Shown here: positions 26,375 to 35,585 of the stretch, one piece after another
Layout of the letters: each line of letters opens with the position of its first letter
Position numbering within the stretch: the first letter of the stretch is position 1
Made by a program: the position numbers and the translations under genes
From: Algoriphagus sp.
GTDB lineage: Bacteria; Bacteroidota; Bacteroidia; Cytophagales; Cyclobacteriaceae
NCBI GenBank assembly: GCA_029945945.1
Contig: JAQSDM010000004.1
Location: 186,001-250,000 of the forward strand
Length of the DNA stretch: 64,000 nt
Direction: 5' to 3'
Notes under the pieces: model-generated
Databases searched by the model: none
What the model was told of the DNA's origin: nothing
Seen by the model: only the letters and a program-made list of their open reading frames with translations

Positions 26375-26812
26375 ATGGCAAAAAAAATAGCAATCGGCGG
26401 TGACCATGCTGGCTTTGAATACAAAAGAAAACTGATCCAAAAGCTGGAAGACTTGGGCTATGAAGTAAAGGACTTCGGGCCTTTTTCAGATGCTTCTGTC
26501 GATTATCCGGACTTTGTACATCCCTTGAGTTCAGCTGTTGAAAAAGGCGAATTTGAACTTGGAATTGTGATTTGCGGAAGCGGAAACGGAGTAGCCATAA
26601 CTGCTAATAAACATCAGGGAATTCGTGCTGCACTTTGCTGGAATGAGGAATTAGCAGCTCTTGCCCGCCAGCATAACAATGCAAATGTACTTGCGATACC
26701 GGCCCGATTTGTCTCGTATGAATTGGCTGAAAAGATGGCTGAGACCTTTCTGACTACGGATTTTGAAGGAGGAAGGCACCAAAATCGAGTTAGCAAAATT
26801 GCTTGTACTTAA
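26375..26812 (+). CDS. rpiB: ribose-5-phosphate isomerase B
   Basis: Interconverts ribose-5-phosphate and ribulose-5-phosphate. The 145-residue RpiB/LacA-type protein has GGDHAGFEYK, DFGPFSDASVDYPDF and the catalytic-cysteine loop CGSGNGVAITANK. CGTGxG is commoner, so the serine is a minor variant. HNNANVLAIPAR and the carboxyl-terminal FEGGRHQNRV complete the family pattern. A near-perfect terminator follows. Confidence 0.94.
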   Translation: MAKKIAIGGDHAGFEYKRKLIQKLEDLGYEVKDFGPFSDASVDYPDFVHPLSSAVEKGEFELGIVICGSGNGVAITANKHQGIRAALCWNEELAALARQHNNANVLAIPARFVSYELAEKMAETFLTTDFEGGRHQNRVSKIACT

Positions 26813-26830
26813 AAGCTAAATAGAAAAGCG

Positions 26831-26866
26831 GAAGCCCGGAGAGCAATCTCCGGGCTTCTTTTTTTT
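26831..26866 (+). terminator. terminator after rpiB
   Basis: Perfect 12-bp stem GAAGCCCGGAGA / TCTCCGGGCTTC with a GCAA tetraloop and eight Ts. Confidence 0.95.
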
Positions 26867-26915
26867 AAAGGAGTTGGTTGAAGAGTCCGAGGTTAGAATA
26901 TCAATGAAATATTTT

Positions 26916-28019
26916 TCAATCAGAGCTCCCGGCAAATTTGATCGCAATAGAACTGCCAAGGAAGAAATCCTGATTGCTCAAGGAACCGGATCTTTCATAT
27001 ATCTCGTCTTTACTTTTCAACCACCTGCCTTCAATTCGGCAGGCAAGATTTGGCGCTGGAGAATAATCAAGGTTCAGTGAAAGTCCGGTCGTCTTAAATC
27101 CCTTTGGCGTTTCTGTCGGGATAATGATCCCTGTCTCGTCTTGGTAATATTCCCCGCGGAAAGCCGCCTTCCAGTTTTGGTGAAAAGCGAATTGTCCGAT
27201 GATTACCGGACTAAGCCAGCTATCGTATTGCGCCGAATCTTTTTCTCTTTGTTGAAAGCCTAAGTCAAATCCGGCTATCAATCCAATTTTTTCAGTCAAT
27301 TGAAACTGACCATAAAAGTTATTGAAATACCTCATCCTTCGGGTGCTGTCCGGATCTGTGGTTCCGATAAATGTGCTCCAGTTTATTAGGAAATGCTCAT
27401 TTGGACTGAATTTCAACTGGGTTCCAAACGAAGGCATAGAATTGCCTTCCACACGCTGAATTCGCTGCCAGCCATTGAGAATCATAGCAGCGAATTCCCA
27501 TTTTCCAGTTGGGGTAAATGTGAGTTTTACACCTGTTTCAAAGTAGGGGGAATTCTCTGCCAAAAGAGATCGAGTGAGGGTCCAATTGTCGATCGAAATG
27601 GCACTTTCAAATCCAATATGCGATCCAAAAATACCTGCATCCAGCCAAAGGTTGCTTTTTGAGGTTAGTGCAATTCCCGCATTTGCCTCAAAGATATTTT
27701 TCAAAACTCCTGGCTCAGCAGCATAATTATCGTTTGGGTAAGTTCCTGCTTGCAAAGCGAAATTTGCCCGGTATCTGGAGTGCTCAAGTGAAGTTTTCAG
27801 ATAGCCAAGGTTCAGGTTGAACTCATTATGCCGATTATGATTGTAAAAAAATGGCTGGCGATACTCCGTTTCTGGTTTGTTAAAATCATATACATAAAAC
27901 ACATCTATAAAGCCGGAAAACGTCGTTTTGGGCTTTTCCCGCCAGGCAGATTGGGAGTAAGCTGCCTGACTAAGAAAAAGCAGAAGCCAAAAAATTTGAG
28001 ACCTCAATACTGCCTTCAT
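26916..28019 (-). CDS. outer-membrane porin, OmpL-like beta-barrel
   Basis: 367 residues with signal peptide QIFWLLLFLSQAAYSQ. Alternating amphipathic strands are typical of the OmpL-like beta-barrel porin-2 family: FSGFIDVFYVYDFNKP, NLNLGYLKTSLEHSRYRANF, WLDAGIFGSHIGFESA. Its start follows AAAGGAG, an unusually clear Shine-Dalgarno for this phylum, only one base from the ATG. It is a single-gene unit, so the substrate is unknown. Confidence 0.82.
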   Translation of the reverse strand: MKAVLRSQIFWLLLFLSQAAYSQSAWREKPKTTFSGFIDVFYVYDFNKPETEYRQPFFYNHNRHNEFNLNLGYLKTSLEHSRYRANFALQAGTYPNDNYAAEPGVLKNIFEANAGIALTSKSNLWLDAGIFGSHIGFESAISIDNWTLTRSLLAENSPYFETGVKLTFTPTGKWEFAAMILNGWQRIQRVEGNSMPSFGTQLKFSPNEHFLINWSTFIGTTDPDSTRRMRYFNNFYGQFQLTEKIGLIAGFDLGFQQREKDSAQYDSWLSPVIIGQFAFHQNWKAAFRGEYYQDETGIIIPTETPKGFKTTGLSLNLDYSPAPNLACRIEGRWLKSKDEIYERSGSLSNQDFFLGSSIAIKFAGSSD

Positions 28020-28251
28020 GCTCCTTTAATTAGAATGTTTTCTTTAAACTAAAATAGCTAATCCAAAGGTCAAAATTCTCATAACACTCTCAATTCGTAT
28101 CCAATTGTCTGAAAATTCAAGGGAAGATTTTCAGTTTTCTTAAAAGCAAGTTAAACAAGTTAAGATTGCTCTTGACAAGCAGGAGATTCCGTGTAAAAAT
28201 GCAGGAGATTCTTTCTAAATTAATCGTTTTCTAAAAAGCTTTCTTTTAACC

Positions 28252-29358
28252 ATGAATCCCATGAAAACGATTGTTCCGTTCCTTTTAATTGGACTTTTAT
28301 TGACTTCCTGCAGAGAGGAATTTTTAAATTTCAATCTCGATTCTTTTGATGAAGGATCACGAAAAATTACCGAACAAGCTAAACCGGGAACTGGAACTAC
28401 AACTAGTGAGCCCATAATATTTCTAACAGGCAATGGAGCCGACGTGAGTAGATCAACAACTGCCGGAATAGCTTTGATAGGCGGAGCAGAATCTGATACA
28501 CCTGCTGAATTGGCCGCTTTTCAGTTTTTGGTATCGAAGTCTGGTGGTGGAGATTTTGTCGTACTCAGGTCCTCGGGATCCGATGGCTATAATCCGTACA
28601 TCTACACTACAATCGGTGGAGTAAACTCTGTCCGAACCCTCCTTATTACTTCAAGAGCTCAAGCAGATCACGCCACCACGCTATCAATTGTGAATAATGC
28701 CGAGGCAATATTCATTGCTGGTGGAGACCAATCTGATTACCTCAATTACTGGAAAGATACAAAGCTGGAAGCTGCTATCAATGAAGCGGTAAATATTCGA
28801 AAAGTGCCTATCGGCGGAACAAGTGCTGGATTGGCTATTTTGGGAAGCCATTATTATGGATCGACAGCCGGATCTGTATTATCCAAGGATGCACTTGCTA
28901 ATCCTTATCACAAAAATATGGCAGGCCTTGGAGGCAATGATTTTTTATCCGTTAATCATATGCAAAATGTAATCACGGATTCTCATTACGGAGAGCGAAC
29001 TAGACAGGGAAGACATTTTACATTTATGGCGAGATTGGTGAAAGATTTTGGACTCAGCTCAATACAGGTAAAAGGAATAGGAGTGGATGAAGCAACCGCC
29101 GTATTGGTGGAGAGCGATGGTTCTTCGAAAATATATGGTGCAGGGAAAGCCTACTTCTTGAAAAGCAATGGAGGTCAACCCGAAGTATGTGTATCTAGAA
29201 AAACTCTCACCTGGAATAACAATGGGCAGGCAGTCGGAGCTTACATTATTCCGGGTACCAGTTCAGGAACAAACACGTTCAATTTTACTACTTGGACAGG
29301 CACAGGGGGAACCAGTCAGGATTGGTCTACAAATGCAGGAGTATTGACCATGAGGTGA
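28252..29358 (+). CDS. cyanophycinase-like S51 family lipoprotein
   Basis: 368-residue lipoprotein (LLIGLLLTSC, C20) of the cyanophycinase/peptidase E family. The core has GGAESD, FIAGGDQ, the nucleophile S191 in GGTSAGLAI, and the TDSHYGERTRQGR block (H245), as in cyanophycinase. ATG 28261 is an alternative start. Cyanophycinases cut the beta-Asp-Arg dipeptide from cyanophycin. With no cyanophycin synthetase in view and a surface or periplasmic site, it probably uses external polymer or another beta-aspartyl peptide; that is inference. The carboxyl ~50 residues are unlike the core. Confidence 0.85.
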   Translation: MNPMKTIVPFLLIGLLLTSCREEFLNFNLDSFDEGSRKITEQAKPGTGTTTSEPIIFLTGNGADVSRSTTAGIALIGGAESDTPAELAAFQFLVSKSGGGDFVVLRSSGSDGYNPYIYTTIGGVNSVRTLLITSRAQADHATTLSIVNNAEAIFIAGGDQSDYLNYWKDTKLEAAINEAVNIRKVPIGGTSAGLAILGSHYYGSTAGSVLSKDALANPYHKNMAGLGGNDFLSVNHMQNVITDSHYGERTRQGRHFTFMARLVKDFGLSSIQVKGIGVDEATAVLVESDGSSKIYGAGKAYFLKSNGGQPEVCVSRKTLTWNNNGQAVGAYIIPGTSSGTNTFNFTTWTGTGGTSQDWSTNAGVLTMR

Positions 29359-29368
29359 GTGGGATAAG

Positions 29369-29404
29369 GTATTAGGAATCTTTGTTTCAATAGATTCCTA
29401 ATAC
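29369..29404. terminator. convergent hairpin between cyanophycinase-like and isomerase genes
   Basis: Perfect 13-bp stem GTATTAGGAATCT / AGATTCCTAATAC with a 10-base loop, ending at the minus gene's stop codon. It lacks a strong T-run on either side, so efficiency is uncertain. Confidence 0.5.
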
Positions 29405-30361
29405 TTAACTGTCCAATCCAAGGCCTTTCCGAAATTCTCCCAAAAGTTCAGGCACTTTTTTGTAGGCATCGTATTCCGCATCTTTTCCAGGTTCGGGTAG
29501 AGTTTCGATTGGCACATAGCCCCGATAGTTGGATGCACGGATGATACTGACCAACTTCGCCATATCGATTTTCCCGCCTTTGCGGTCACTCAACAATTCC
29601 TTTACCTGCCAATTGACCGCATAAGGAATAACTCTCGCAATGTCTGCGTATGGATCAGGAGTGAGGAAAAAGCCTGTATCCACAATGGTTCCTAACCAGT
29701 CGGACTTTACCATTTCCAGGATTTTAATTACTTCATCAGCACTCTTTAGCATGTCTCCATGATTTTGTACGCCGACCATTACACCGAATTTTGATCCGTG
29801 TTCGGCTACTTCAGCTAGAGATTCTGACATCCAGGCGGCTGTTTCGTCCCAGGTATGATCCTTCGGTTGGACTCCTGCGAAAACACGTAAAACAGGAGCT
29901 CCCATTTCTGCCGCTACTTCGATCCAGCGTTTAGCTATCACTACATCAGCCGCTCTTTTTGTCTTGTCAGCTTGCGCAAAATCATTTCGGATTCCCGTCC
30001 CGCTGATATCGAGTCCAAGTTGGAAAGCGCGCCGCTTGAATTCATTGATTAAGTTGGTTTCCGGCACCTCCGGAAATCCCGGGAAAAAATAACCGGTCGG
30101 GTCTACCCCATCAAAGCCCAACCTTGCACATTCCTCCAGCATGTCAAACAAGCTCATTCCCCCGGATTCCCCTTTCATATGCTTGTAAAGAGGCACGTAA
30201 TACGACCAGGCATTGAGACTGAGTTTGATTTTTGAATTGGAAGCAAGTGGGTTAATCAAAGTTCCTGCCTGAAGGTTTTCCGAAAAAGGTAAAATCCCCA
30301 AACCAACCCCAAGGGGTAAAGTAGCCGCTTTTAAGAATGATCGTCTGTTTGTAGGTTTCAT
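29405..30361 (-). CDS. Tat-exported sugar phosphate isomerase/epimerase family protein
   Basis: 318 residues with a twin-arginine signal (NRRSFLKAATLPLGVGLGIL), then a xylose-isomerase-like TIM barrel (AP endonuclease 2 fold). Visible blocks are KLSLNAWSYYVPL, CARLGFDGVDPTGYF, GAPVLRVFAGVQ, VGVQNHGDM, VDTGFFLT and GYVPIETLPEPG. It presumably acts on a sugar or keto-sugar in the periplasm and depends on TatC (25500). Such proteins are expanded in Cytophagales. The exact substrate is unknown. Its stop lies at a hairpin shared with the cyanophycinase-like gene. Confidence 0.85.
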   Translation of the reverse strand: MKPTNRRSFLKAATLPLGVGLGILPFSENLQAGTLINPLASNSKIKLSLNAWSYYVPLYKHMKGESGGMSLFDMLEECARLGFDGVDPTGYFFPGFPEVPETNLINEFKRRAFQLGLDISGTGIRNDFAQADKTKRAADVVIAKRWIEVAAEMGAPVLRVFAGVQPKDHTWDETAAWMSESLAEVAEHGSKFGVMVGVQNHGDMLKSADEVIKILEMVKSDWLGTIVDTGFFLTPDPYADIARVIPYAVNWQVKELLSDRKGGKIDMAKLVSIIRASNYRGYVPIETLPEPGKDAEYDAYKKVPELLGEFRKGLGLDS

Positions 30362-30462
30362 AGGTTGAAAGGTTTAATACAGGGAATGTGTATTAGAAAA
30401 GGTAGAGATAAAAACCTTCGTTGACAACCGGCACTCAGGATGAGATTACCACCAAGCCAATT

Positions 30463-30852
30463 TTACTTCTCGTAAAGCTCAATAGGGAGATAATCCGGGT
30501 CTGAAAAAAAAGTGAATTTCTTTCCGGTGAATTCGTCAGTTCTGATGGGTTCAGTGGTTACCCCCAATCTGTTCAGTTCTTCAACTTCGGTTTGGATATC
30601 ATCCACCTCAAATGCCAAATGCCTCAAACCAGTTGCTTCCGGTCTGGAAGGTCGGGATGGTGGTGAAGGAAATGAAAACAATTCAAGGATATATTCTCCG
30701 TTTAGCGATAGATCTGCTTTGTAGGATTCCCGCTCTTTTCGATAAATTTCCTGTTCGAGTTTAAGCCCAAGAATCCCGGTATAGAAGGCTTTGGACACCT
30801 CATAATCACTGCAGATAATTGCGATATGATGTACTTTGTTCAGCTTGGCCAT
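30463..30852 (-). CDS. VOC family protein (GloA2/YaeR-like)
   Basis: 129-residue vicinal-oxygen-chelate fold protein with the four metal ligands H9 (VHHIAI), E57 (ILELFSF), H78 (GLRHLAFEVDD) and E125 (LPIELYEK). The proline-rich SFPSPPSRPSRPEA insert between halves is typical of the SMU1112c/YaeR-like group. Function is not settled in this group; a glyoxalase-like or detoxification role is plausible. It is flanked by about 100-base gaps. Confidence 0.88.
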   Translation of the reverse strand: MAKLNKVHHIAIICSDYEVSKAFYTGILGLKLEQEIYRKERESYKADLSLNGEYILELFSFPSPPSRPSRPEATGLRHLAFEVDDIQTEVEELNRLGVTTEPIRTDEFTGKKFTFFSDPDYLPIELYEK

Positions 30853-30900
30853 GATTGGTTGGATTAAGGAAATAACAAGACTATCCAGACTGAAAATCAG

Positions 30901-32286
30901 CTATTTTAACAAGAAAACACCAGGTTTGGCGGATTCATATTGTTTGCTGAGTTCGGGATAATCCTGAAGAATTTTCGCGAATACGCCCTCCTGATCCAAT
31001 ATGATATCCGCCTTTTCAGATTGTAGCAATTGAAACAATTCAGCGCGTTGGGGAAGATCTCTTTTTCTCTCCAGATAGAGTTTGCTAAGCTTGTAATTTA
31101 GAAACGGACCGCTCATCTCTGAATGGAGGTAAGGCGAAATATCTTCTCCTAAAATCATAACACTTCCTTTGTATTCAATCGGGCCAGAATCCTTTACAAA
31201 ATAGTCTGAATGGGTTTCCACAATTCCATGCCAATACCAAAATGCGAATCCCGGCAATCCAATTACAAGGATATAAAAGCTAAGCTTTGCGATCATTCCT
31301 CGGCCCATATTCAGGAAAAACTGAGTGATCAGATAAGTCAATCCCGGGATAAAGATGACTAATTGATAAGATGCCTGACGTTTTATCAGGAAAAATTCCA
31401 AAGCTGAAAAGAAGATCCAGATGATAATCAACTGTCTCTGTTTTTGCTGATTGATGGTAGATCCGCGAAGAATAGCGCTGAGAAAATACCCCACCAAAGC
31501 CAATATAATTGGGAATGCTCCTAATATTAACCAACTGATGTAGGATTGGAACTGATACTTGTCTGACTGAAAAATCAACGGCCAGATATCGAATGCAGCT
31601 TCCAGACCGTCATTCCAAAAATAATAGACTGAAATGAGCAAAATCGGAAGGAAATAGCCTACCAATGAAAGCATCAACTGCCTGAATGAAAACCCGCTGA
31701 TTGCGATTCCAGTGAATACCATGTAAGGCAAAAAGAGGATATAATTTGGATTGAATCCGGTGGCAAGCCCTGCATAAAGTCCGATCAGCAAAGTGGATTC
31801 ACTTGTTTCTTTTTGAAGAACTGTTTGCGAGAAAAGCTGACCCAAGGCTAAAATCAAAAATGTACTTCCCAGCAAAGTCGGAGAAAGACTCAACAAGTCA
31901 AATGAAATATGGAATAAGGCCAGCATAATAATTGCCGGCAGGTACGTGTTATCATCAAAAACCCGATACTTGATCAGAATGGTATTCCAATAAATCACCT
32001 GAATGAGGATCAAAGTTCGGCCTATGAGCTCATAGGCTAAAATATTTCTCCCAAAGAAAAAATCAACAAGGGCAAAAAATGCTGCTGAGAGTGGCCCTGT
32101 ATCGTCAATGACATCGAGGTAAAGGAAATGCCCCTCAGCGAGCCTTTCTCCCAAAACCATCCAGATCAATTGAGGGTTAGTCAACGGAAATGGGTTCCAA
32201 AGCAAATAGACTAAAGTCAGAATCAGGGCGAATAGCCCGACACCGATTAATCTGAAAGGATCATTGACTTTGAAAAAGCTGAGCAA
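30901..32286 (-). CDS. multi-pass membrane protein, glycosyltransferase-like
   Basis: About 461 residues with about 10-11 hydrophobic segments and a carboxyl-terminal soluble part ending KPGVFLLK. The family is typical of Bacteroidota and may belong to the GT-C superfamily, shown by NPFPLTNPQLIWMVLGERL and acidic residues in the first periplasmic loop (YLDVIDDTGPLS). I start at TTG 32286 (codons reading LLSFFKVNDPFRL). The longest frame opens at ATG 32439 but would overlap rbfA by 66 bases and adds an unlikely leader. TTG 32364 is a second option. Substrate unknown. Confidence 0.65.
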   Translation of the reverse strand: MLSFFKVNDPFRLIGVGLFALILTLVYLLWNPFPLTNPQLIWMVLGERLAEGHFLYLDVIDDTGPLSAAFFALVDFFFGRNILAYELIGRTLILIQVIYWNTILIKYRVFDDNTYLPAIIMLALFHISFDLLSLSPTLLGSTFLILALGQLFSQTVLQKETSESTLLIGLYAGLATGFNPNYILFLPYMVFTGIAISGFSFRQLMLSLVGYFLPILLISVYYFWNDGLEAAFDIWPLIFQSDKYQFQSYISWLILGAFPIILALVGYFLSAILRGSTINQQKQRQLIIIWIFFSALEFFLIKRQASYQLVIFIPGLTYLITQFFLNMGRGMIAKLSFYILVIGLPGFAFWYWHGIVETHSDYFVKDSGPIEYKGSVMILGEDISPYLHSEMSGPFLNYKLSKLYLERKRDLPQRAELFQLLQSEKADIILDQEGVFAKILQDYPELSKQYESAKPGVFLLK

Positions 32287-32373
32287 GGGAATTGGAGATT
32301 GAGAGAGGTTGGTTTTGCCCGAAATTAAAGCATGCCCAACTATTTCGCTAAATTTGTACCACAAATACTTGTC

Positions 32374-32763
32374 ATGGAAAGTAAAAGACAACAAAAACAC
32401 GCTAAAATGCTCCAGAAGGAGCTCGGAGATATTTTTCAAAAGGAATCAAAACACCTGATCGGTCGCGCAATGGTGACGATTACCCGTGTTTTGGTCAGTC
32501 CGGACATGGGATTCGCCAAAGTTTACCTGAGTTTCTTGCTGGCTGATCCCAAGCAGACATACGACCTGATCAATGAGCATAAGAAAGATATCAGACATCA
32601 GCTGGCCAAGCGAATTGGAAAATCTGTTCGGATTATCCCCGAACTGGCATTTTTCCCGGATGATTCTGCATCTTATGCACAGCATATGGACAAAGTCATT
32701 TCTGACCTTCATATCCCGCCAGCACCGCCTGAAGAAGAAAACGAAGAGGAAAACGATGATTAA
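32374..32763 (+). CDS. rbfA: 30S ribosome-binding factor A
   Basis: Late 30S maturation factor. The 129-residue protein starts at ATG 32374 (MESKRQQKHAKMLQKELGDI). It has the KH-type pattern VTITRVLVSPDMGFAKVYLSF, LAKRIGKSVRIIPELAFFPD and the acidic tail PEEENEEENDD. An upstream in-frame ATG at 32332 would add 14 residues overlapping the divergent gene's leader. The next gene (FtsX/LolC-like) starts 12 bases later, probably an operon. Confidence 0.93.
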   Translation: MESKRQQKHAKMLQKELGDIFQKESKHLIGRAMVTITRVLVSPDMGFAKVYLSFLLADPKQTYDLINEHKKDIRHQLAKRIGKSVRIIPELAFFPDDSASYAQHMDKVISDLHIPPAPPEEENEEENDD

Positions 32764-32775
32764 TAGCCTGACTTC

Positions 32776-34002
32776 TTGAATCTCAGTTATTTCATAGCGG
32801 CAAGATATTTTCGCAGTAAGAAAAAGCGAAACTTCATCACAGTGCTGTCCACGATCTCCATGATTGGAGTTGCAGTAGGGACGATGGCATTGGTGATTGT
32901 CATGTCGGTATTCAATGGTCTGGAGGATTTGATTAAAAGTCTTTTTGCCAGCTTTGATGCAGAGCTAAAGATCGAAGTTGTTGAAGGGAAAAGTTTTCTG
33001 ACCAATGAGGAATGGCTGGATAGCATCCGCAACCTGGAAGGTGTAGCCATTCTTACAGAAGTAATAGAGGACAATGCGCTGCTGGACTACAACGGCAATC
33101 AAATGGTAGCGCGGATCAAAGGAGTTTCTGATAATTTTCTGGATCAGGGCAGGTTTTCAAAAGGTTTTTTTTGGGGAGATACCACGCTTGGAAATGAACT
33201 CCGTCCCGCAGCGATTTTAGGCAGAGGTGTAGGTTTTTTTCTTTCTGTGAATCTGGAGGATGTCAATGTTCCCCTTAAGATCTTTTACCCAAAAGCACCA
33301 AGAAGTGCTGCCTCTATTGATCCCACACAACTTTATGCTTCCGGGATTCTCGATCCGGTAGCCTTCTTCAGTGTTGAGCGGCAGTTTGACGATGAATATG
33401 TGATAGCGCCTCTTGCATTTACCAGGGATTTATTGAACTACGGGGATAAGCGGACTTCACTGGAAATAAAGGTGGCTGATGGGATGTCCATCAATGAAGT
33501 CCAATCCAGGTTGAAAGCTCATTTGGGGCCAAAGTTTCTTGTGAAGAATACCGATGAACAACATGCCGGATTACTTCGAACCGTCAAACTGGAGAAGCTT
33601 TTCGTGTTTCTCACCCTGACATTTATTCTGGCGATTGCTTCCTTCAACATCTTCTTTTCCTTGAGTATGCTTGCCATCGAAAAGAAAAAAGACATTGCTG
33701 TGCTCAAGGCAATGGGAGCACCGGATCGATTAATCCGCAGTATTTTCCTGAAACAAGGAGCAATGATTGCAATTAGCGGAGCAACCATCGGGCTCATTCT
33801 TGGGTATTTCGTTTGCTGGATGCAAGAGATTTTCGGACTTGTTTCACTCGGGATTTCTTCAGCAGTAGTAGATGCTTACCCAATCAAAATCGTATGGTCT
33901 GACTTCCTTTGGATAAGTTTGGCAGTGATTGCGATCACTTTAGTGGCTTCCTGGAGACCAGCCTGGATCGCTTCACAGGTTGACACGGTAAAAGAACTCT
34001 AA
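32776..34002 (+). CDS. LolC/FtsX-like ABC transporter permease
   Basis: 408-residue inner-membrane protein starting at TTG 32776 (MNLSYFIAARYFRSKKKRN). It has one amino-terminal helix with IGVAVGTMALVIVMSVFNGLE, a large periplasmic MacB/LolC-type domain, then three helices (LTLTFILAIASFNIFFSLSM, AIEKKKDIAVLKAMGA, VIAITLVASWRPAWIA). This is the LolC/E pattern for lipoprotein release. No LolD ATPase is adjacent. Its stop overlaps the convergent TPR gene's stop as CTAA. Confidence 0.88.
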   Translation: MNLSYFIAARYFRSKKKRNFITVLSTISMIGVAVGTMALVIVMSVFNGLEDLIKSLFASFDAELKIEVVEGKSFLTNEEWLDSIRNLEGVAILTEVIEDNALLDYNGNQMVARIKGVSDNFLDQGRFSKGFFWGDTTLGNELRPAAILGRGVGFFLSVNLEDVNVPLKIFYPKAPRSAASIDPTQLYASGILDPVAFFSVERQFDDEYVIAPLAFTRDLLNYGDKRTSLEIKVADGMSINEVQSRLKAHLGPKFLVKNTDEQHAGLLRTVKLEKLFVFLTLTFILAIASFNIFFSLSMLAIEKKKDIAVLKAMGAPDRLIRSIFLKQGAMIAISGATIGLILGYFVCWMQEIFGLVSLGISSAVVDAYPIKIVWSDFLWISLAVIAITLVASWRPAWIASQVDTVKEL

Positions 34003-35210
34003 TTTCCCTTTGCACAGACTTTTTCCCAAACAGTCGCGGCTTCTTCCATTCCCATTTCTTTTGCTTTCAAAAGGTCCGGACAAGCCTCTGCAATGTTTCC
34101 CATTCGCTGAAGAGTAATCCCACGGTGGTAATAACCTGAAGGATTTTCCTGGTCGTGAAAAATAGACATGGTAAAGTCCGCTAAGGCAGCATCCAGTTTT
34201 TTGGAAATGTACCGGGCCTGACCTCTTGCCAAAAATACCTCAGCATTAGGTCCTCCGATTTCCATGCTATTGGAATAATCCGTTTCGGCATTATCCCAAT
34301 TCTTAAGGGAAGCATTTGCTTTTCCGCGGTAATACCAGGTTTCGAGGTCTTCGGGATCGAGCAAAAGGACTTCGCTGAAATCCTCGATTGCGCCTTCCGG
34401 ATCTGAGTTCATCAATCGGAAATAGCCTCTTTGCTTGAAGGGTTCCGGGTTTCCAGGAGCTGATTCCATGATCGCTCGGGTCAATTCTTCCAAGGCCCCT
34501 TCATCAGCGTTTTCGGAAAGAAAGGCTATTCGCTGGATGGCTAGAAAATGATCCGGATTGATTTCCAAGGCCCTTTCATAAGACTCCAAAGCCAGTTCAT
34601 TCTCCCCCATTTGAGCTTGGGCTTTTCCTTTTTCCACATAAAAATCCGCTTCTCCCCGGTTGTAATGAATTGCAGAATCCAGGTAAGAAATGGCCTCTTC
34701 ATTTTCCTCCAAGGCAATGCTGCATAATCCCAAATGATAAAATGCCTGAGACGGATTTTCTGTTTGAGCTGTAAAAATCTGGGAAATCCCGCCTCCGGTG
34801 GCAGATTTTCGATAGATGATTTGAGTAGTTTCACCAGGAGGAGCGAGTAAAAATGCCTTAAAATCCTCTTTTGCTTTTTCATACTGGCCGAGTCGATATC
34901 GGACTCTTCCCCGGGCCATCAAAGCCTCCGCTCGATGGGGATTCATTTCCAGCAAGATATTGTAATCTGCTAGTGCGGTTTCATATTGCTCAAATTCCTC
35001 CAGCAAAACTGCCCGGTACCAATATGCTTCGGTATCTCCGGGATGATCCATTAGCCAGGAATTAAAAAGCAGAAAGGCCTTTCCATTATCTTCATCTTCC
35101 ATCGCTTCAAGGGCTTTATCGAATCGGTCGGCCGCAGGAACTTGCTCCTGTGCCCTGCAAAGGATCGAAAGGGAAAAAAGGAAGAGAATAAGAAAGATGG
35201 TTTTTTTCAC
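33999..35210 (-). CDS. exported tetratricopeptide repeat protein
   Basis: 403 residues with a signal peptide (IFLILFLFSLSILCRA, cut before QEQVPA) and about nine TPRs, such as LEMNPHRAEALMARGRVRYR and AEADFYVEKGKAQAQMGENE. The last repeats run to MGMEEAATVWEKVCAKG. It probably acts in the periplasm as a protein-binding scaffold with unknown partner. It converges with the permease gene, sharing a 4-base CTAA overlap, and has a long upstream gap. Confidence 0.85.
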   Translation of the reverse strand: MKKTIFLILFLFSLSILCRAQEQVPAADRFDKALEAMEDEDNGKAFLLFNSWLMDHPGDTEAYWYRAVLLEEFEQYETALADYNILLEMNPHRAEALMARGRVRYRLGQYEKAKEDFKAFLLAPPGETTQIIYRKSATGGGISQIFTAQTENPSQAFYHLGLCSIALEENEEAISYLDSAIHYNRGEADFYVEKGKAQAQMGENELALESYERALEINPDHFLAIQRIAFLSENADEGALEELTRAIMESAPGNPEPFKQRGYFRLMNSDPEGAIEDFSEVLLLDPEDLETWYYRGKANASLKNWDNAETDYSNSMEIGGPNAEVFLARGQARYISKKLDAALADFTMSIFHDQENPSGYYHRGITLQRMGNIAEACPDLLKAKEMGMEEAATVWEKVCAKGN

Positions 35211-35585
35211 GGTTAAGCGTACGGTTTCTCCAAATTTAAGTTCCTAACTGATTTGATCTAAGGCCGAACACTAGTCCTTCTTTTAAAATTGAGAGCAGGA
35301 TTTTCAAATTATCCTTTCCCCAAAACATCCTTTTCCGTCCTTTGTTAAATCTAAATTTTCAGAGCTTTCATGTATCAAATTACAAAAGGCATTTTCAATT
35401 TCATCTGGTTTAAAAGCCTGAGACAAAGTTTCGGCTCGAAGCTAAAATTTTTGAATTTCAAGTCAAACTATTCCGATTCTGGTCTCTGATTACAGCGAAA
35501 TTATAAAGCCCTTTATTTTTGGAGATGGGCATGCTTATTGAAAATGGTAGAGATTCGCTGTAACTTGTATATAAAATACCCACTC
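35211..35585. other. intergenic region, 375 bases
   Basis: AT-rich and divergent (TPR gene to the left, membrane protein to the right). Apart from a -7 box at 35514, I see no open frame, hairpin or repeat worth naming. Confidence 0.5.
35514..35521 (+). promoter_or_regulatory. -7 promoter box for the 35586 gene
   Basis: TATTTTTG fits TAnnTTTG exactly, 64 bases before ATG 35586. No TTG lies at the expected -33 distance. Confidence 0.35.
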
